The notes below the pieces were generated by a model. The model made no database searches and had not been told where the DNA came from. It saw only the letters and a list, made by a program, of their open reading frames with translations. A stretch of DNA of 20,207 nt from Ignavibacteria bacterium (GTDB lineage Bacteria; Bacteroidota; Ignavibacteria; Tepidaquicellales; OLB5). Position numbers and translations under genes: made by a program. Shown one piece after another: positions 8,657 through 15,650 of the stretch. How positions within the stretch are numbered: the stretch's first letter is position 1; every line of letters begins with the position of its first letter. Location of the stretch: NCBI GenBank assembly GCA_026417195.1, contig JAOADS010000015.1, positions 1 through 20,207 on the forward strand. Direction: 5' to 3'.

Positions 8657-9429
8657 GGGTTATATTTTTTGGTTCAACATCCTTTGGTTACGAATGTTGC
8701 AGGCACATTATTGAAAATAAGCTTGCTGAAGTTGTATCCATAGTCACAATACCTGAGAGTTTCCGCATATCATACTCGGATAAACCGGTTAAGAACGTAA
8801 CATATTCAGACATGCATGAAATAGGAAAGATGTATAACATCAATGTCATTGAAATATCGGATAATATAAGAAACCATCTGGATGAGCTGAGACAGTATAA
8901 TCCGGATCTGATTATTGTAGCAGGCTGGTTTCATAAAGTACCTAAAGCTGTAAGGGAGCTTGCTCCGAAAGGATGTATAGGATTTCATGCATCACTCCTG
9001 CCAAAATACCGTGGAGGTGCACCACTTGTATGGGCAATGATAAACGGTGAGAAAGAAACCGGTATTTCCTTATTTTACTTTGAGGAGGGTATTGATGAAG
9101 GTGACATTATTGCTCAGAAAAGAATCGGGATTGAAGAAAATGATAACATAAGAACACTGATTGAAAAAACAAAAAATCTAGCTCTTGAAATACTTACTGA
9201 ATATATCCCGATGATTTCTGAAGGAACTGCACCAAGAATACCTCAGGATCATACCCAGGCAACTTACTTTCCGCAAAGAAAACCTGAAGACGGTGAAATT
9301 GACTGGTCATGGGACGCTGAGAGGATTAAAAACTTCATAAGAGCTCAGACCAAACCTTATCCCGGAGCCTACACAATAATAAACGGAAAGAAAATAACCA
9401 TATGGGAGGCTGATATAGAAGAAATATGA
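8653..9429 (+). CDS. N-formyltransferase (Fmt-like fold), putative sugar N-formyltransferase 1
   Basis: A 258-residue formyltransferase-fold protein. I chose the ATG at 8653 because it forms an ATGA overlap with the asnB2 stop and starts directly at the Rossmann strand 'MRVIFFGSTSFGYE'. An in-frame ATG at 8626 would only add nine residues inside asnB2. The core motif is 'GFHASLLPKYRGGAP' with His112, followed by 'EEGIDEGDII' with Asp148. In Fmt and ArnA the triad is Asn-His-Asp with Asn two residues before His; here that position is Gly110. The short C-terminal part ('DGEIDWSWDAERIKNF', then 'AQTKPYPGAYT') resembles the trimmed C-terminal region of sugar formyltransferases, shorter than in Met-tRNA formyltransferase. 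The likely cofactor is N10-formyl-tetrahydrofolate and the likely substrate an amino sugar. Catalysis without the Asn is uncertain. Confidence 0.85.
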   Translation: MRVIFFGSTSFGYECCRHIIENKLAEVVSIVTIPESFRISYSDKPVKNVTYSDMHEIGKMYNINVIEISDNIRNHLDELRQYNPDLIIVAGWFHKVPKAVRELAPKGCIGFHASLLPKYRGGAPLVWAMINGEKETGISLFYFEEGIDEGDIIAQKRIGIEENDNIRTLIEKTKNLALEILTEYIPMISEGTAPRIPQDHTQATYFPQRKPEDGEIDWSWDAERIKNFIRAQTKPYPGAYTIINGKKITIWEADIEEI

Positions 9430-10139
9430 TTGCATTTACTTCAGATATTGACTGGGCACCGGAGGCGGTGATTGCTGATACAATTGAGATATTTGAAAAA
9501 TACGGAGTCAAGTGTACTTTCTTTTCAACTCATTATTCACCGGTTCTGAATTCCTGCAACAGGAAACTTTTTGAAATAGGAATTCATCCAAACTTTAATC
9601 CCCTGCTCAGCGGAAAAGAAGGTAGGGCTGAAGATATACTGTTTGAAATAATGGAACTTCATCCAGATGCCGAAGGTGTAAGATGTCATTCCATGCTGCA
9701 GAGCTCTCTTCTGCTGCACATGTTTGCAGAAAGAAAACTATTGTATGAATCAAACCATTTCCTTCCCTATCATCACGGATTAAAGCCATTTAAGCTATGG
9801 AACGGTCTAGTGAGAATTCCCTATAACTGGGAAGATGATGTTCACTGGTCTTACGGATACGATTTCAGCGATTCAAAAATGAATCTCGAAGATGAAGGTC
9901 TGGTAATATTTGATTTCCATCCCATACATATATTTCTTAACACTGAAAATAAATACCGTTATCAGGAAGCAAAAAAATTTTATAATGATCCAGACAAACT
10001 TCTTGAGTTAAGAAATAAAGAGGTGCCCGGAGCTAGGGATCTGCTTTTATCACTGCTTGACTATTGTAAAAGTAGTAAAAAAGAAACCTTCAAGCAAATT
10101 GAAATAGCAAGAAGCTTTCTGTATGGAGGAGGGATTTAA
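9426..10139 (+). CDS. NodB-fold polysaccharide deacetylase-like protein 1
   Basis: A 237-residue protein with the motif order of the NodB/polysaccharide deacetylase superfamily. The N-terminal 'FTSDIDWAPE' gives Asp7 and Asp9, 'FEIGIHPNFNP' gives His54, 'EGVRCHSM' gives Arg86 and His88, and 'IFDFHPIHIF' gives Asp163 and His165. These would form the metal-binding and catalytic centre for N-deacetylation. The protein has no signal peptide, so it should act in the cytoplasm on a nucleotide sugar or a lipid-linked precursor rather than on finished polymer. It overlaps the formyltransferase by four bases (ATGA) and is followed six bases later by a second formyltransferase. That order suggests deacetylation and reformylation of the same amino group, which is an inference. 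The superfamily is clear and the substrate unknown. Confidence 0.8.
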   Translation: MIAFTSDIDWAPEAVIADTIEIFEKYGVKCTFFSTHYSPVLNSCNRKLFEIGIHPNFNPLLSGKEGRAEDILFEIMELHPDAEGVRCHSMLQSSLLLHMFAERKLLYESNHFLPYHHGLKPFKLWNGLVRIPYNWEDDVHWSYGYDFSDSKMNLEDEGLVIFDFHPIHIFLNTENKYRYQEAKKFYNDPDKLLELRNKEVPGARDLLLSLLDYCKSSKKETFKQIEIARSFLYGGGI

Positions 10140-10145
10140 TTCAAG

Positions 10146-11138
10146 ATGAAGGTTTTTATACTCGGAAGAACTGAATATCTTTTTGATACTGCATTGCTGC
10201 TGTCAGAAAAACATAGAATATGCGGTATTGCAACTGCTAAGGCAATGCCGGAATATTCAGTAAAAGAAGAAGACTTCAGAAAACTTGCGGACAGATTATC
10301 GTGTCCGTTTCATTATACTGATAAAATCACAGATGAGTTAAAAGATTTCATAAAAAGCTCCGCACCGGACATTTGTGTAAGTGTAAACTGGGTAACAGTT
10401 CTGAAAGAGGATGTTATAAACCTTTTCCCGAAAGGCATATTAAATGCACACTTCGGAGATCTTCCGTCATACAGAGGAAACGCTGTAATAAACTGGGCTA
10501 TTTTGAATAACGAAGATAAAATAGCAGTAACTATTCATCAAATGGTCCCGGGCGAAATAGATTCTGGACCTGTATGGCTGAAGGATTACCTCAATGTAAC
10601 AAAAAATACAACAATATCTGAAGTGGTCAGATTTTGCAGGGAAAAAACACCGGAGCTTTTCCTCAGGGTTGTAAACGGAATTGAAAATAACACACTGAAA
10701 CCGACTGAGCAGGATAAATTAAACCTTAAACCTTTCAGATGCTATCCGAGACTTCCTGAATACAGTAAAATAAACTGGTCTCACTCTGCGGAAGAAATAC
10801 ATAATCTGATAAGAGCTTCATCTAAACCTTACAGCGGTGCCTATACCTATCTTAAAATTGAAGACGAAATAAAAAAAGTTTATATTTGGGAGTCACAAGT
10901 AGTAAACACACATTCGGAGGACATTGCAGCCCCGGGGCATATTATTAAAAACAATAAAGCTACCGGAGAAAGCTGGGTTATGACAGGAAAGGGAATTTTA
11001 TCTATTAAATCAGCACAGTATGAAGGCGAAGATGAATTCAAACCGGGCTTGAAATGGAAATCAATAAGAATGCATTTCGGTTTCGATCCCGAGGATGAAA
11101 TATATAAATTAATCATCAAGAGGAGTAAAACTGAATAA
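10146..11138 (+). CDS. N-formyltransferase (Fmt-like fold), putative sugar N-formyltransferase 2
   Basis: A 330-residue formyltransferase longer than its neighbour at 8653. The catalytic triad is complete: 'ILNAHFGDLPSYRGN' contains Asn100 and His102, and 'PGEIDSGPVW' contains Asp139. The N-terminal 'MKVFILGRTEYLFDT' is the first Rossmann strand. The C-terminal part ('YSKINWSHSAEEIHNLI', 'ASSKPYSGAYTYL') and its tail to residue 330 resemble the OB-type C-terminal domain of Fmt/ArnA enzymes. The likely reaction is transfer of formyl from N10-formyl-tetrahydrofolate to an amino sugar. A true Met-tRNA formyltransferase is less likely inside a glycan operon next to deacetylase genes. An AGGAGG-like stretch (10127-10132) lies 13 bases before the ATG. 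Sequence divergence from the first formyltransferase suggests a different substrate. Confidence 0.87.
   Translation: MKVFILGRTEYLFDTALLLSEKHRICGIATAKAMPEYSVKEEDFRKLADRLSCPFHYTDKITDELKDFIKSSAPDICVSVNWVTVLKEDVINLFPKGILNAHFGDLPSYRGNAVINWAILNNEDKIAVTIHQMVPGEIDSGPVWLKDYLNVTKNTTISEVVRFCREKTPELFLRVVNGIENNTLKPTEQDKLNLKPFRCYPRLPEYSKINWSHSAEEIHNLIRASSKPYSGAYTYLKIEDEIKKVYIWESQVVNTHSEDIAAPGHIIKNNKATGESWVMTGKGILSIKSAQYEGEDEFKPGLKWKSIRMHFGFDPEDEIYKLIIKRSKTE
11121..11125 (+). promoter_or_regulatory. Shine-Dalgarno AGGAG in front of a CTG start
   Basis: AGGAG is followed by five bases (TAAAA) and then CTG at 11131. This is ideal spacing for a ribosome binding site. The site lies within the last codons of the upstream formyltransferase gene. 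It decides the start of the next gene, which has no in-frame ATG, GTG or TTG before its catalytic HDLD motif. Confidence 0.65.
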
Positions 11139-11895
11139 TTCAGAGAAATATCATTTTTCTGATTTTACAAGGGATAATTACAGAAGACTTCTTCAGCTGG
11201 CTAAAAAGAGATTTCAGTTCTGCGATTTTGATAATTATCACACCACTGAGAAATTTATTATATTAAGACATGACTTGGATTTTTCCGTGCATTCAGCTCT
11301 GGCTCTAGCGAAAATTGAACTTGAAGAAGGTATCCTGTCAACATATTTCATTCACCTTCACAATATGTTTTACAATGCATTTGAAGAAGAAATATCTTCC
11401 CTGCTGAACGAAATATTTTCAATGGGACATAAACCCGGTCTCCATTTCGACTGTGATTATTACAAAACCCACAACGAAACATCTTTAAAAGAAAAGTTAA
11501 TTTACGAGAAAACCCTGATAGAAAATCTCACGGGAAAACCATGTAACGTATTTTCGTTTCATAACCCTGATGAGAAAGTAATTGAAAGATTCTCTGAAAA
11601 CTCCTATGCGGGTATGATAAATACTTACGGGAAATATTTCCGTAATATCGGATACTGCTCAGACTCAAATGGCTACTGGAGATTCAGGAGACTGGAAGAT
11701 GTCCTTAACGATCCGGCATACGAGAAGCTCCAGATACTTATTCATCCTGCCTGGTGGCAGGAAACTCCAATGTCACCACTAGAGAGAATTTGGAGATGTA
11801 TTGAAGGAAGAGCTGATAAAATTAAAGAAAAATACTTAGAGGAACAGAAAAAATTCGGAAGAATTGTAATCAGTAATGACGGAGAACAGAAATAA
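11131..11895 (+). CDS. NodB-fold polysaccharide deacetylase-like protein 2 (probable CTG start)
   Basis: Reading from CTG at 11131 gives 254 residues. The first ATG/GTG/TTG start in the frame, TTG at 11275, falls inside the catalytic motif and would remove 48 residues. The upstream part reads as real protein: 'YHFSDFTRDNYRRLLQLAKK' near the N-terminus, then 'KFIILRHDLDFS' with Asp48 and Asp50. Later motifs are 'GLHFDCDYY' (His105), 'FSFHNPDE' (His144), 'CSDSNGYWRFR' and 'ILIHPAWW' (His205), in the order expected for a NodB-type deacetylase. In frame upstream there is a TAA at 11110-11112, so the start must lie between. CTG with the AGGAG at 11121 is the only candidate with a ribosome site. 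No signal peptide is seen. It differs clearly from deacetylase 1 and probably has another substrate. The start overlaps the upstream stop by 8 bp. Confidence 0.82.
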   Translation: MNNSEKYHFSDFTRDNYRRLLQLAKKRFQFCDFDNYHTTEKFIILRHDLDFSVHSALALAKIELEEGILSTYFIHLHNMFYNAFEEEISSLLNEIFSMGHKPGLHFDCDYYKTHNETSLKEKLIYEKTLIENLTGKPCNVFSFHNPDEKVIERFSENSYAGMINTYGKYFRNIGYCSDSNGYWRFRRLEDVLNDPAYEKLQILIHPAWWQETPMSPLERIWRCIEGRADKIKEKYLEEQKKFGRIVISNDGEQK

Positions 11896-12448
11896 CTACT
11901 CCCAAATAAATTTCCACGAGTTTGTTGATTCAGAGCTTAAAAATAAAGGGTATAAAATTGTTACCATTACTGAAGAATTGATGAAAAAAAGATTAAATGA
12001 CTTTCTTGATTTCGTAAATTCGGTACTTTCTGAACATAGCGAGATTTATAACTGGAAAACAGTTGATGAAAACTATCTTCTCAACGGACTTGTTGATAAG
12101 TGGAAATACAGCTTTACAATAATGGATAGGGAGGACAGACTTTGCTTTGTGAATTTTTCATCTGTTTATGGTGATATAATACATAATCACTGCACCTTTG
12201 CAGCTAAATCCAGCAGAGGAAAAAATTTTGCAAAACTTCATATGATAAAGCTATGTCAGACTGGTTTGGATAACGGATTCACACATCAGGAAGGATACTG
12301 GCCTAAGAACAACAACAGATCAATCATACTGTTCCTTAAGATGGGGTGGGAAATAAAGTTAATCCGTGATAACGTTGAACTGATGATGACTGCCGATCTT
12401 CTGAAAGTAAGAAACATGACATATGAACTTTATCTTTCAGAAAAATGA
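11876..12448 (+). CDS. GNAT-like acyltransferase (tentative)
   Basis: A 190-residue protein with features of the GCN5-related N-acetyltransferase fold. 'SSRGKNFAKLHMIKLCQ' fits the acyl-CoA pyrophosphate-binding loop and following helix (R/Q-x-x-G-x-A/G). 'NNNRSIILFLKMGWEI' fits the GNAT motif in which an Asn-rich turn and a helix precede a 'GW/F' strand. The central 'CFVNFSSVYGDIIHNHCTFA' would be the beta sheet before the loop. The N-terminal 60 residues match nothing I recognise. It would transfer an acyl group from acyl-CoA to an amine, perhaps the amine uncovered by the deacetylases. The gene overlaps the deacetylase by 20 bp and ends in an ATGA overlap with the WbqC gene. The fold call is tentative and the acyl donor unknown. 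Confidence 0.6.
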   Translation: MTENRNNYSQINFHEFVDSELKNKGYKIVTITEELMKKRLNDFLDFVNSVLSEHSEIYNWKTVDENYLLNGLVDKWKYSFTIMDREDRLCFVNFSSVYGDIIHNHCTFAAKSSRGKNFAKLHMIKLCQTGLDNGFTHQEGYWPKNNNRSIILFLKMGWEIKLIRDNVELMMTADLLKVRNMTYELYLSEK

Positions 12449-13167
12449 TTCAGGAAAAACCGGTAGCCATTCATCAGCCCTCATTTTTCCCATGGCTTGG
12501 TTTCTTTGATAAAATTATACGTTCGGAAATATTTGTAATCCTTGATGACGTTCAGTTTCCGAAAAAAGGAGGCTACTGGGCAAACAGAGTAAAGATCATA
12601 ATAGCCGGAAGGGACGAATGGCTGACAATGCCTGTAGTAAGATCATACAGTGGCTTGAGAAAAATCAATGAGATGGAAATTGATAATTCAGGGAAATGGA
12701 ATGAGAAAGCCCTTAAAACAATTGAGATTAATTATCATAAAGCACCATTCTTTAACCAAATATTTCCTGTTCTAAACGATCTTTTCAGTAATGTTGAGAA
12801 CAATTTATGTAATTATAACATGAAAGTTATAAATACACTTTGCAATATCCTTGAAATCAGCACAGAAAAATTTATACTGTCATCAAAAATTAAAAAAGAC
12901 GGGAAGGGTACCGACCTTCTTATATCAATAGTAAAATCACTCGGGAAAAACTCGTATATGTGCGGTGGTGGTGCTTCAAAATATCAGGAAGATGAAAAAT
13001 TCATAGTTAACGGAATTAAACTCATATATCAGAACTTCAGACATCCCGTTTACAGACAGTTCAATACCGTTAGTTTTATACCAGGTCTTTCCGTAGTAGA
13101 TATGCTGATGAATTGCGGGATAGAAGAATCAAGGAAACTGATCAATGCGGAGTTTTCCGCAAACTAA
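12445..13167 (+). CDS. WbqC-family protein
   Basis: A 240-residue member of the WbqC-like family, named after a gene in O-antigen clusters and without a firmly established reaction. The hallmark N-terminal motifs are 'VAIHQPSFFPWLGFFDKI' (7-24), with His10, Gln11 and Pro12, then 'FVILDDVQFPKKGGYWANRV'. The C-terminal 'SYMCGGGASKY' and 'PGLSVVDMLMNCG' are also typical. No signal peptide or membrane segment is seen, so it should be cytoplasmic. Homologues occur in polysaccharide loci, where a role in decorating sugars has been suggested. Its position behind formyltransferases, deacetylases and a GNAT supports an acylation role here, by inference only. It overlaps the preceding gene by ATGA and is three bases from the next start. 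Confidence 0.88.
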   Translation: MIQEKPVAIHQPSFFPWLGFFDKIIRSEIFVILDDVQFPKKGGYWANRVKIIIAGRDEWLTMPVVRSYSGLRKINEMEIDNSGKWNEKALKTIEINYHKAPFFNQIFPVLNDLFSNVENNLCNYNMKVINTLCNILEISTEKFILSSKIKKDGKGTDLLISIVKSLGKNSYMCGGGASKYQEDEKFIVNGIKLIYQNFRHPVYRQFNTVSFIPGLSVVDMLMNCGIEESRKLINAEFSAN

Positions 13168-13170
13168 CTC

Positions 13171-14208
13171 ATGAAAAAAAACTTAAAAGTATTCTGCGGC
13201 TACACCAATACAGCAGCAAATGCCTACATAATCGCGGAGGGATTAAGAAAAAATAACATAAAAGCAGATTCTGTTGTAATAGATGACCACACATTCGCAT
13301 ACCCTTATCACAAAAAAATTAAGTTTCTGAACAGCAAACATAAATTTATAAACAGACTTCTCAAGTATTTCTATTTTATTAAACACGCCCTGCTTTACGA
13401 CGTTTTCATATTTAACACAAGAAACACATTTCTTGCGAAAAAAGGAGACCTGAAAATTTTAAAAATGATGGGCAAGAAAACCGGTATGATTTATGTTGGC
13501 TGTGACATAAGGGATAAAAATCTGAATCTTACCTCTCCAGACAAATATACAATATGTAAAAACTGTTCAGATGAGTATCAGAAAAAAATCAGATGTTATA
13601 TGGAGGAAAAAATCAAAGAAACAGAAATCATACAGAAATATATATCAGCTTCCTTTGCTCACCCTTTCGATGCAACTATATTAAAAGGGAAAATACATTA
13701 TTTTTACACTTCAAGGGAATTGGATAAGTACAAACCACAATACAGGCTTAATGAGAGGATTAAAATTGTCCATGCTCCGAGTGATGATGGCATAAAAGGA
13801 ACTAAATACGTAATAAAGGCTATTGAAACTCTGAAGAGAGAAGGCTGTGAATTTGACTTTGAACTGATAAGAAACAAATCCAATGATGAAACACTTGAGG
13901 CAATAAGAAATTCAGATATACTGATTGATCAGATGGTCCTGGGTTATTACGGACTGGTGAGCGTTGAAGGTATGGCATTGGGAAAAACCGTTGTATGTTA
14001 CATCAAGGAGAAACTGTATGACTACCTGCCTGATCTTCCGATAATAAATCTGAACCCGGACAATTTAGCAGAAGGGCTAAAGGAACTCATTCAAAACAGG
14101 GAGAAACTTACAGAAACTGGAAAATTAGGCAGAGAATTCGCTGAGAAATATCACGACTACAGGAAAAATTCACTGAACATGCTTAAAATAATATTGAACG
14201 AGACTTGA
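13171..14208 (+). CDS. GT-B glycosyltransferase (GT4-like), divergent
   Basis: A 345-residue protein whose C-terminal half has GT4 features. 'KIVHAPSDDGIKGTKYVI' (198-215) supplies the Lys209-Gly-Thr donor loop, and 'YYGLVSVEGMALGKTVVCY' around Glu266 is the donor-binding segment. The first Glu of the usual E-x7-E is replaced by Gly258. The N-terminal half is poorly matched to known families. It contains Cys111, Cys129, Cys132 and Cys142 ('VGCDI', 'ICKNC', 'IRC'), which could bind zinc or stabilise the fold. No signal peptide is present, and the hydrophobic stretch near residue 75 is too short to be a membrane segment. It probably adds one sugar of the repeat unit. The gene is tightly coupled to the flippase (TTGA overlap). 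Confidence 0.75.
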   Translation: MKKNLKVFCGYTNTAANAYIIAEGLRKNNIKADSVVIDDHTFAYPYHKKIKFLNSKHKFINRLLKYFYFIKHALLYDVFIFNTRNTFLAKKGDLKILKMMGKKTGMIYVGCDIRDKNLNLTSPDKYTICKNCSDEYQKKIRCYMEEKIKETEIIQKYISASFAHPFDATILKGKIHYFYTSRELDKYKPQYRLNERIKIVHAPSDDGIKGTKYVIKAIETLKREGCEFDFELIRNKSNDETLEAIRNSDILIDQMVLGYYGLVSVEGMALGKTVVCYIKEKLYDYLPDLPIINLNPDNLAEGLKELIQNREKLTETGKLGREFAEKYHDYRKNSLNMLKIILNET

Positions 14209-15650
14209 GCTTAAAAAGACTTGCAAAGGAGTCTCTTGTTTATGGACTAAGCGGATACATAAGTAAATCCATTTCATTATTCTTACTTCCGCTTTATACA
14301 GCTGTTCTTACACCGGAAGATTACGGAATACTGGAACTGCTGGGTACAATTGTTGTTATCAGTGCTTTTCTGGTAGTTTCAGGCACAGATACTTCACTCG
14401 GATATTACTATTTCAGGAAAGAACATTTTAACGAAAGAAATGTTATTATAATCTCAGCCCTTTATCTCAGACTGATATTTTCCGTAACCGTATTCTTCAT
14501 TCTTTTTCTTATCTCTGATCATCTTTCCCTTCTTATTTTCGGTAAGGACCTGAGTATATTAATAGTAATCACAGGGCTTTCAATAATTTTTCAGACTTTA
14601 CACTCTTTTTTATTTGATCTGTTAAGACTGGAATTCAGAGTCTGGCTATATACATTATTATCTTCACTAAGTGTTCTCATAAACATATTACTTACTATTT
14701 ATTTTGTTCTGATCCTCAGACAAGGTGTATCCGGTGCAGTTACAGCAGCAGCCATCGCATACGGAATTGTTTTCATTTTCACTCTGATTTATACATTCAA
14801 GAGATATGGCTTCCGGTTTTCACCCGGCTGGATAAAGAATATATTCAGTTATGGTTTTCCTCTTATAGGTTCAGGAGTTGCATACTGGATCTTAAACTCA
14901 ACTGATCGTTATTTCCTTGCACATTTCGCTGATCTTTCAGCAGTAGGGATCTATGCAGTAGGTTCAAAACTTGCCTCAATAGTTGGTATTGTTGGCGGAG
15001 CTTTACAAATGGCATGGGGTCCTTATGCTATGGGTATCCAGTATGAAGAAAATGCTAAACAGATTTATGCGAAAGTGTTCCAGATTTATTTCATATACAA
15101 CATTATACTCACCTTTATGATCTCAATGTTCTCTCTTGATATACTAAAGGTTTTCACTCAACCTGAATATTATTCAGCCCGCGCCGTTGTTCCGTTTTTA
15201 TGTGCAAGCACTGTTCTGGTAAGTGCTTACTTCATAGTTTCAATCGGGATGGGTATAACAAAAAAAGTACAGCATACCGTATGGATAACTTTAACAGCTG
15301 CAGCTCTGAATATTATAATGAACTATTTACTTACTCCGATGTTCGGACCGGTGGGAGCATCGTTTTCAATTATGACTGCAAACTTTCTGATTTTCTATCT
15401 GACCTATCTCATGTCACAGAGGTTTTACCCCATAGATTATAAAATTACACTTATAGCTATTCTTCTGATACCAGCTATAGTAATAATAGCTTTAACATAT
15501 TACCTTAATCTTCCTCTGGAATTGAAAATTATTGTAAGTAGTCTATACCTTTCAGCAAGCTCTCTGATAGTTTACAGTAATTTCAGAAACTCTGCTGAAT
15601 TTCAGAAAATTATAAAGCTTTTAACCAAAGCTAAATCTTCTGAACCCTGA
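14205..15650 (+). CDS. Polysaccharide flippase (Wzx/MOP superfamily)
   Basis: A 481-residue polytopic membrane protein. The N-terminal 'RLAKESLVYGLSGYISKS' with 'FLLPLYTAVLTPEDYG' is the standard start of Wzx/MATE-like lipopolysaccharide flippases. About twelve to fourteen hydrophobic segments follow; 'STDRYFLAHFADLSAVGIYA' is the conserved loop in the middle. It would flip the lipid-linked oligosaccharide across the cytoplasmic membrane. The start is TTG at 14205, forming a TTGA overlap with the glycosyltransferase stop. There is no in-frame ATG after the upstream TAA at 14184. This is the last gene of the operon. Its stop lies inside the 3' end of the opposing gene, with a 20-bp overlap and no obvious terminator between them. 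No polymerase (Wzy) candidate was seen. Confidence 0.93.
   Translation: MSLKRLAKESLVYGLSGYISKSISLFLLPLYTAVLTPEDYGILELLGTIVVISAFLVVSGTDTSLGYYYFRKEHFNERNVIIISALYLRLIFSVTVFFILFLISDHLSLLIFGKDLSILIVITGLSIIFQTLHSFLFDLLRLEFRVWLYTLLSSLSVLINILLTIYFVLILRQGVSGAVTAAAIAYGIVFIFTLIYTFKRYGFRFSPGWIKNIFSYGFPLIGSGVAYWILNSTDRYFLAHFADLSAVGIYAVGSKLASIVGIVGGALQMAWGPYAMGIQYEENAKQIYAKVFQIYFIYNIILTFMISMFSLDILKVFTQPEYYSARAVVPFLCASTVLVSAYFIVSIGMGITKKVQHTVWITLTAAALNIIMNYLLTPMFGPVGASFSIMTANFLIFYLTYLMSQRFYPIDYKITLIAILLIPAIVIIALTYYLNLPLELKIIVSSLYLSASSLIVYSNFRNSAEFQKIIKLLTKAKSSEP

Noticed and set aside
10146..11138. Housekeeping methionyl-tRNA formyltransferase
   Set aside because: The catalytic triad would allow it, but the position in a glycan operon between two deacetylases and beside another formyltransferase favours a sugar substrate. 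Not fully excluded.
11275..11895. TTG at 11275 as the start of the second deacetylase
   Set aside because: It lies in the Leu codon of the HDLD motif. The 48 upstream codons read as family sequence and include the catalytic aspartate and histidine region.
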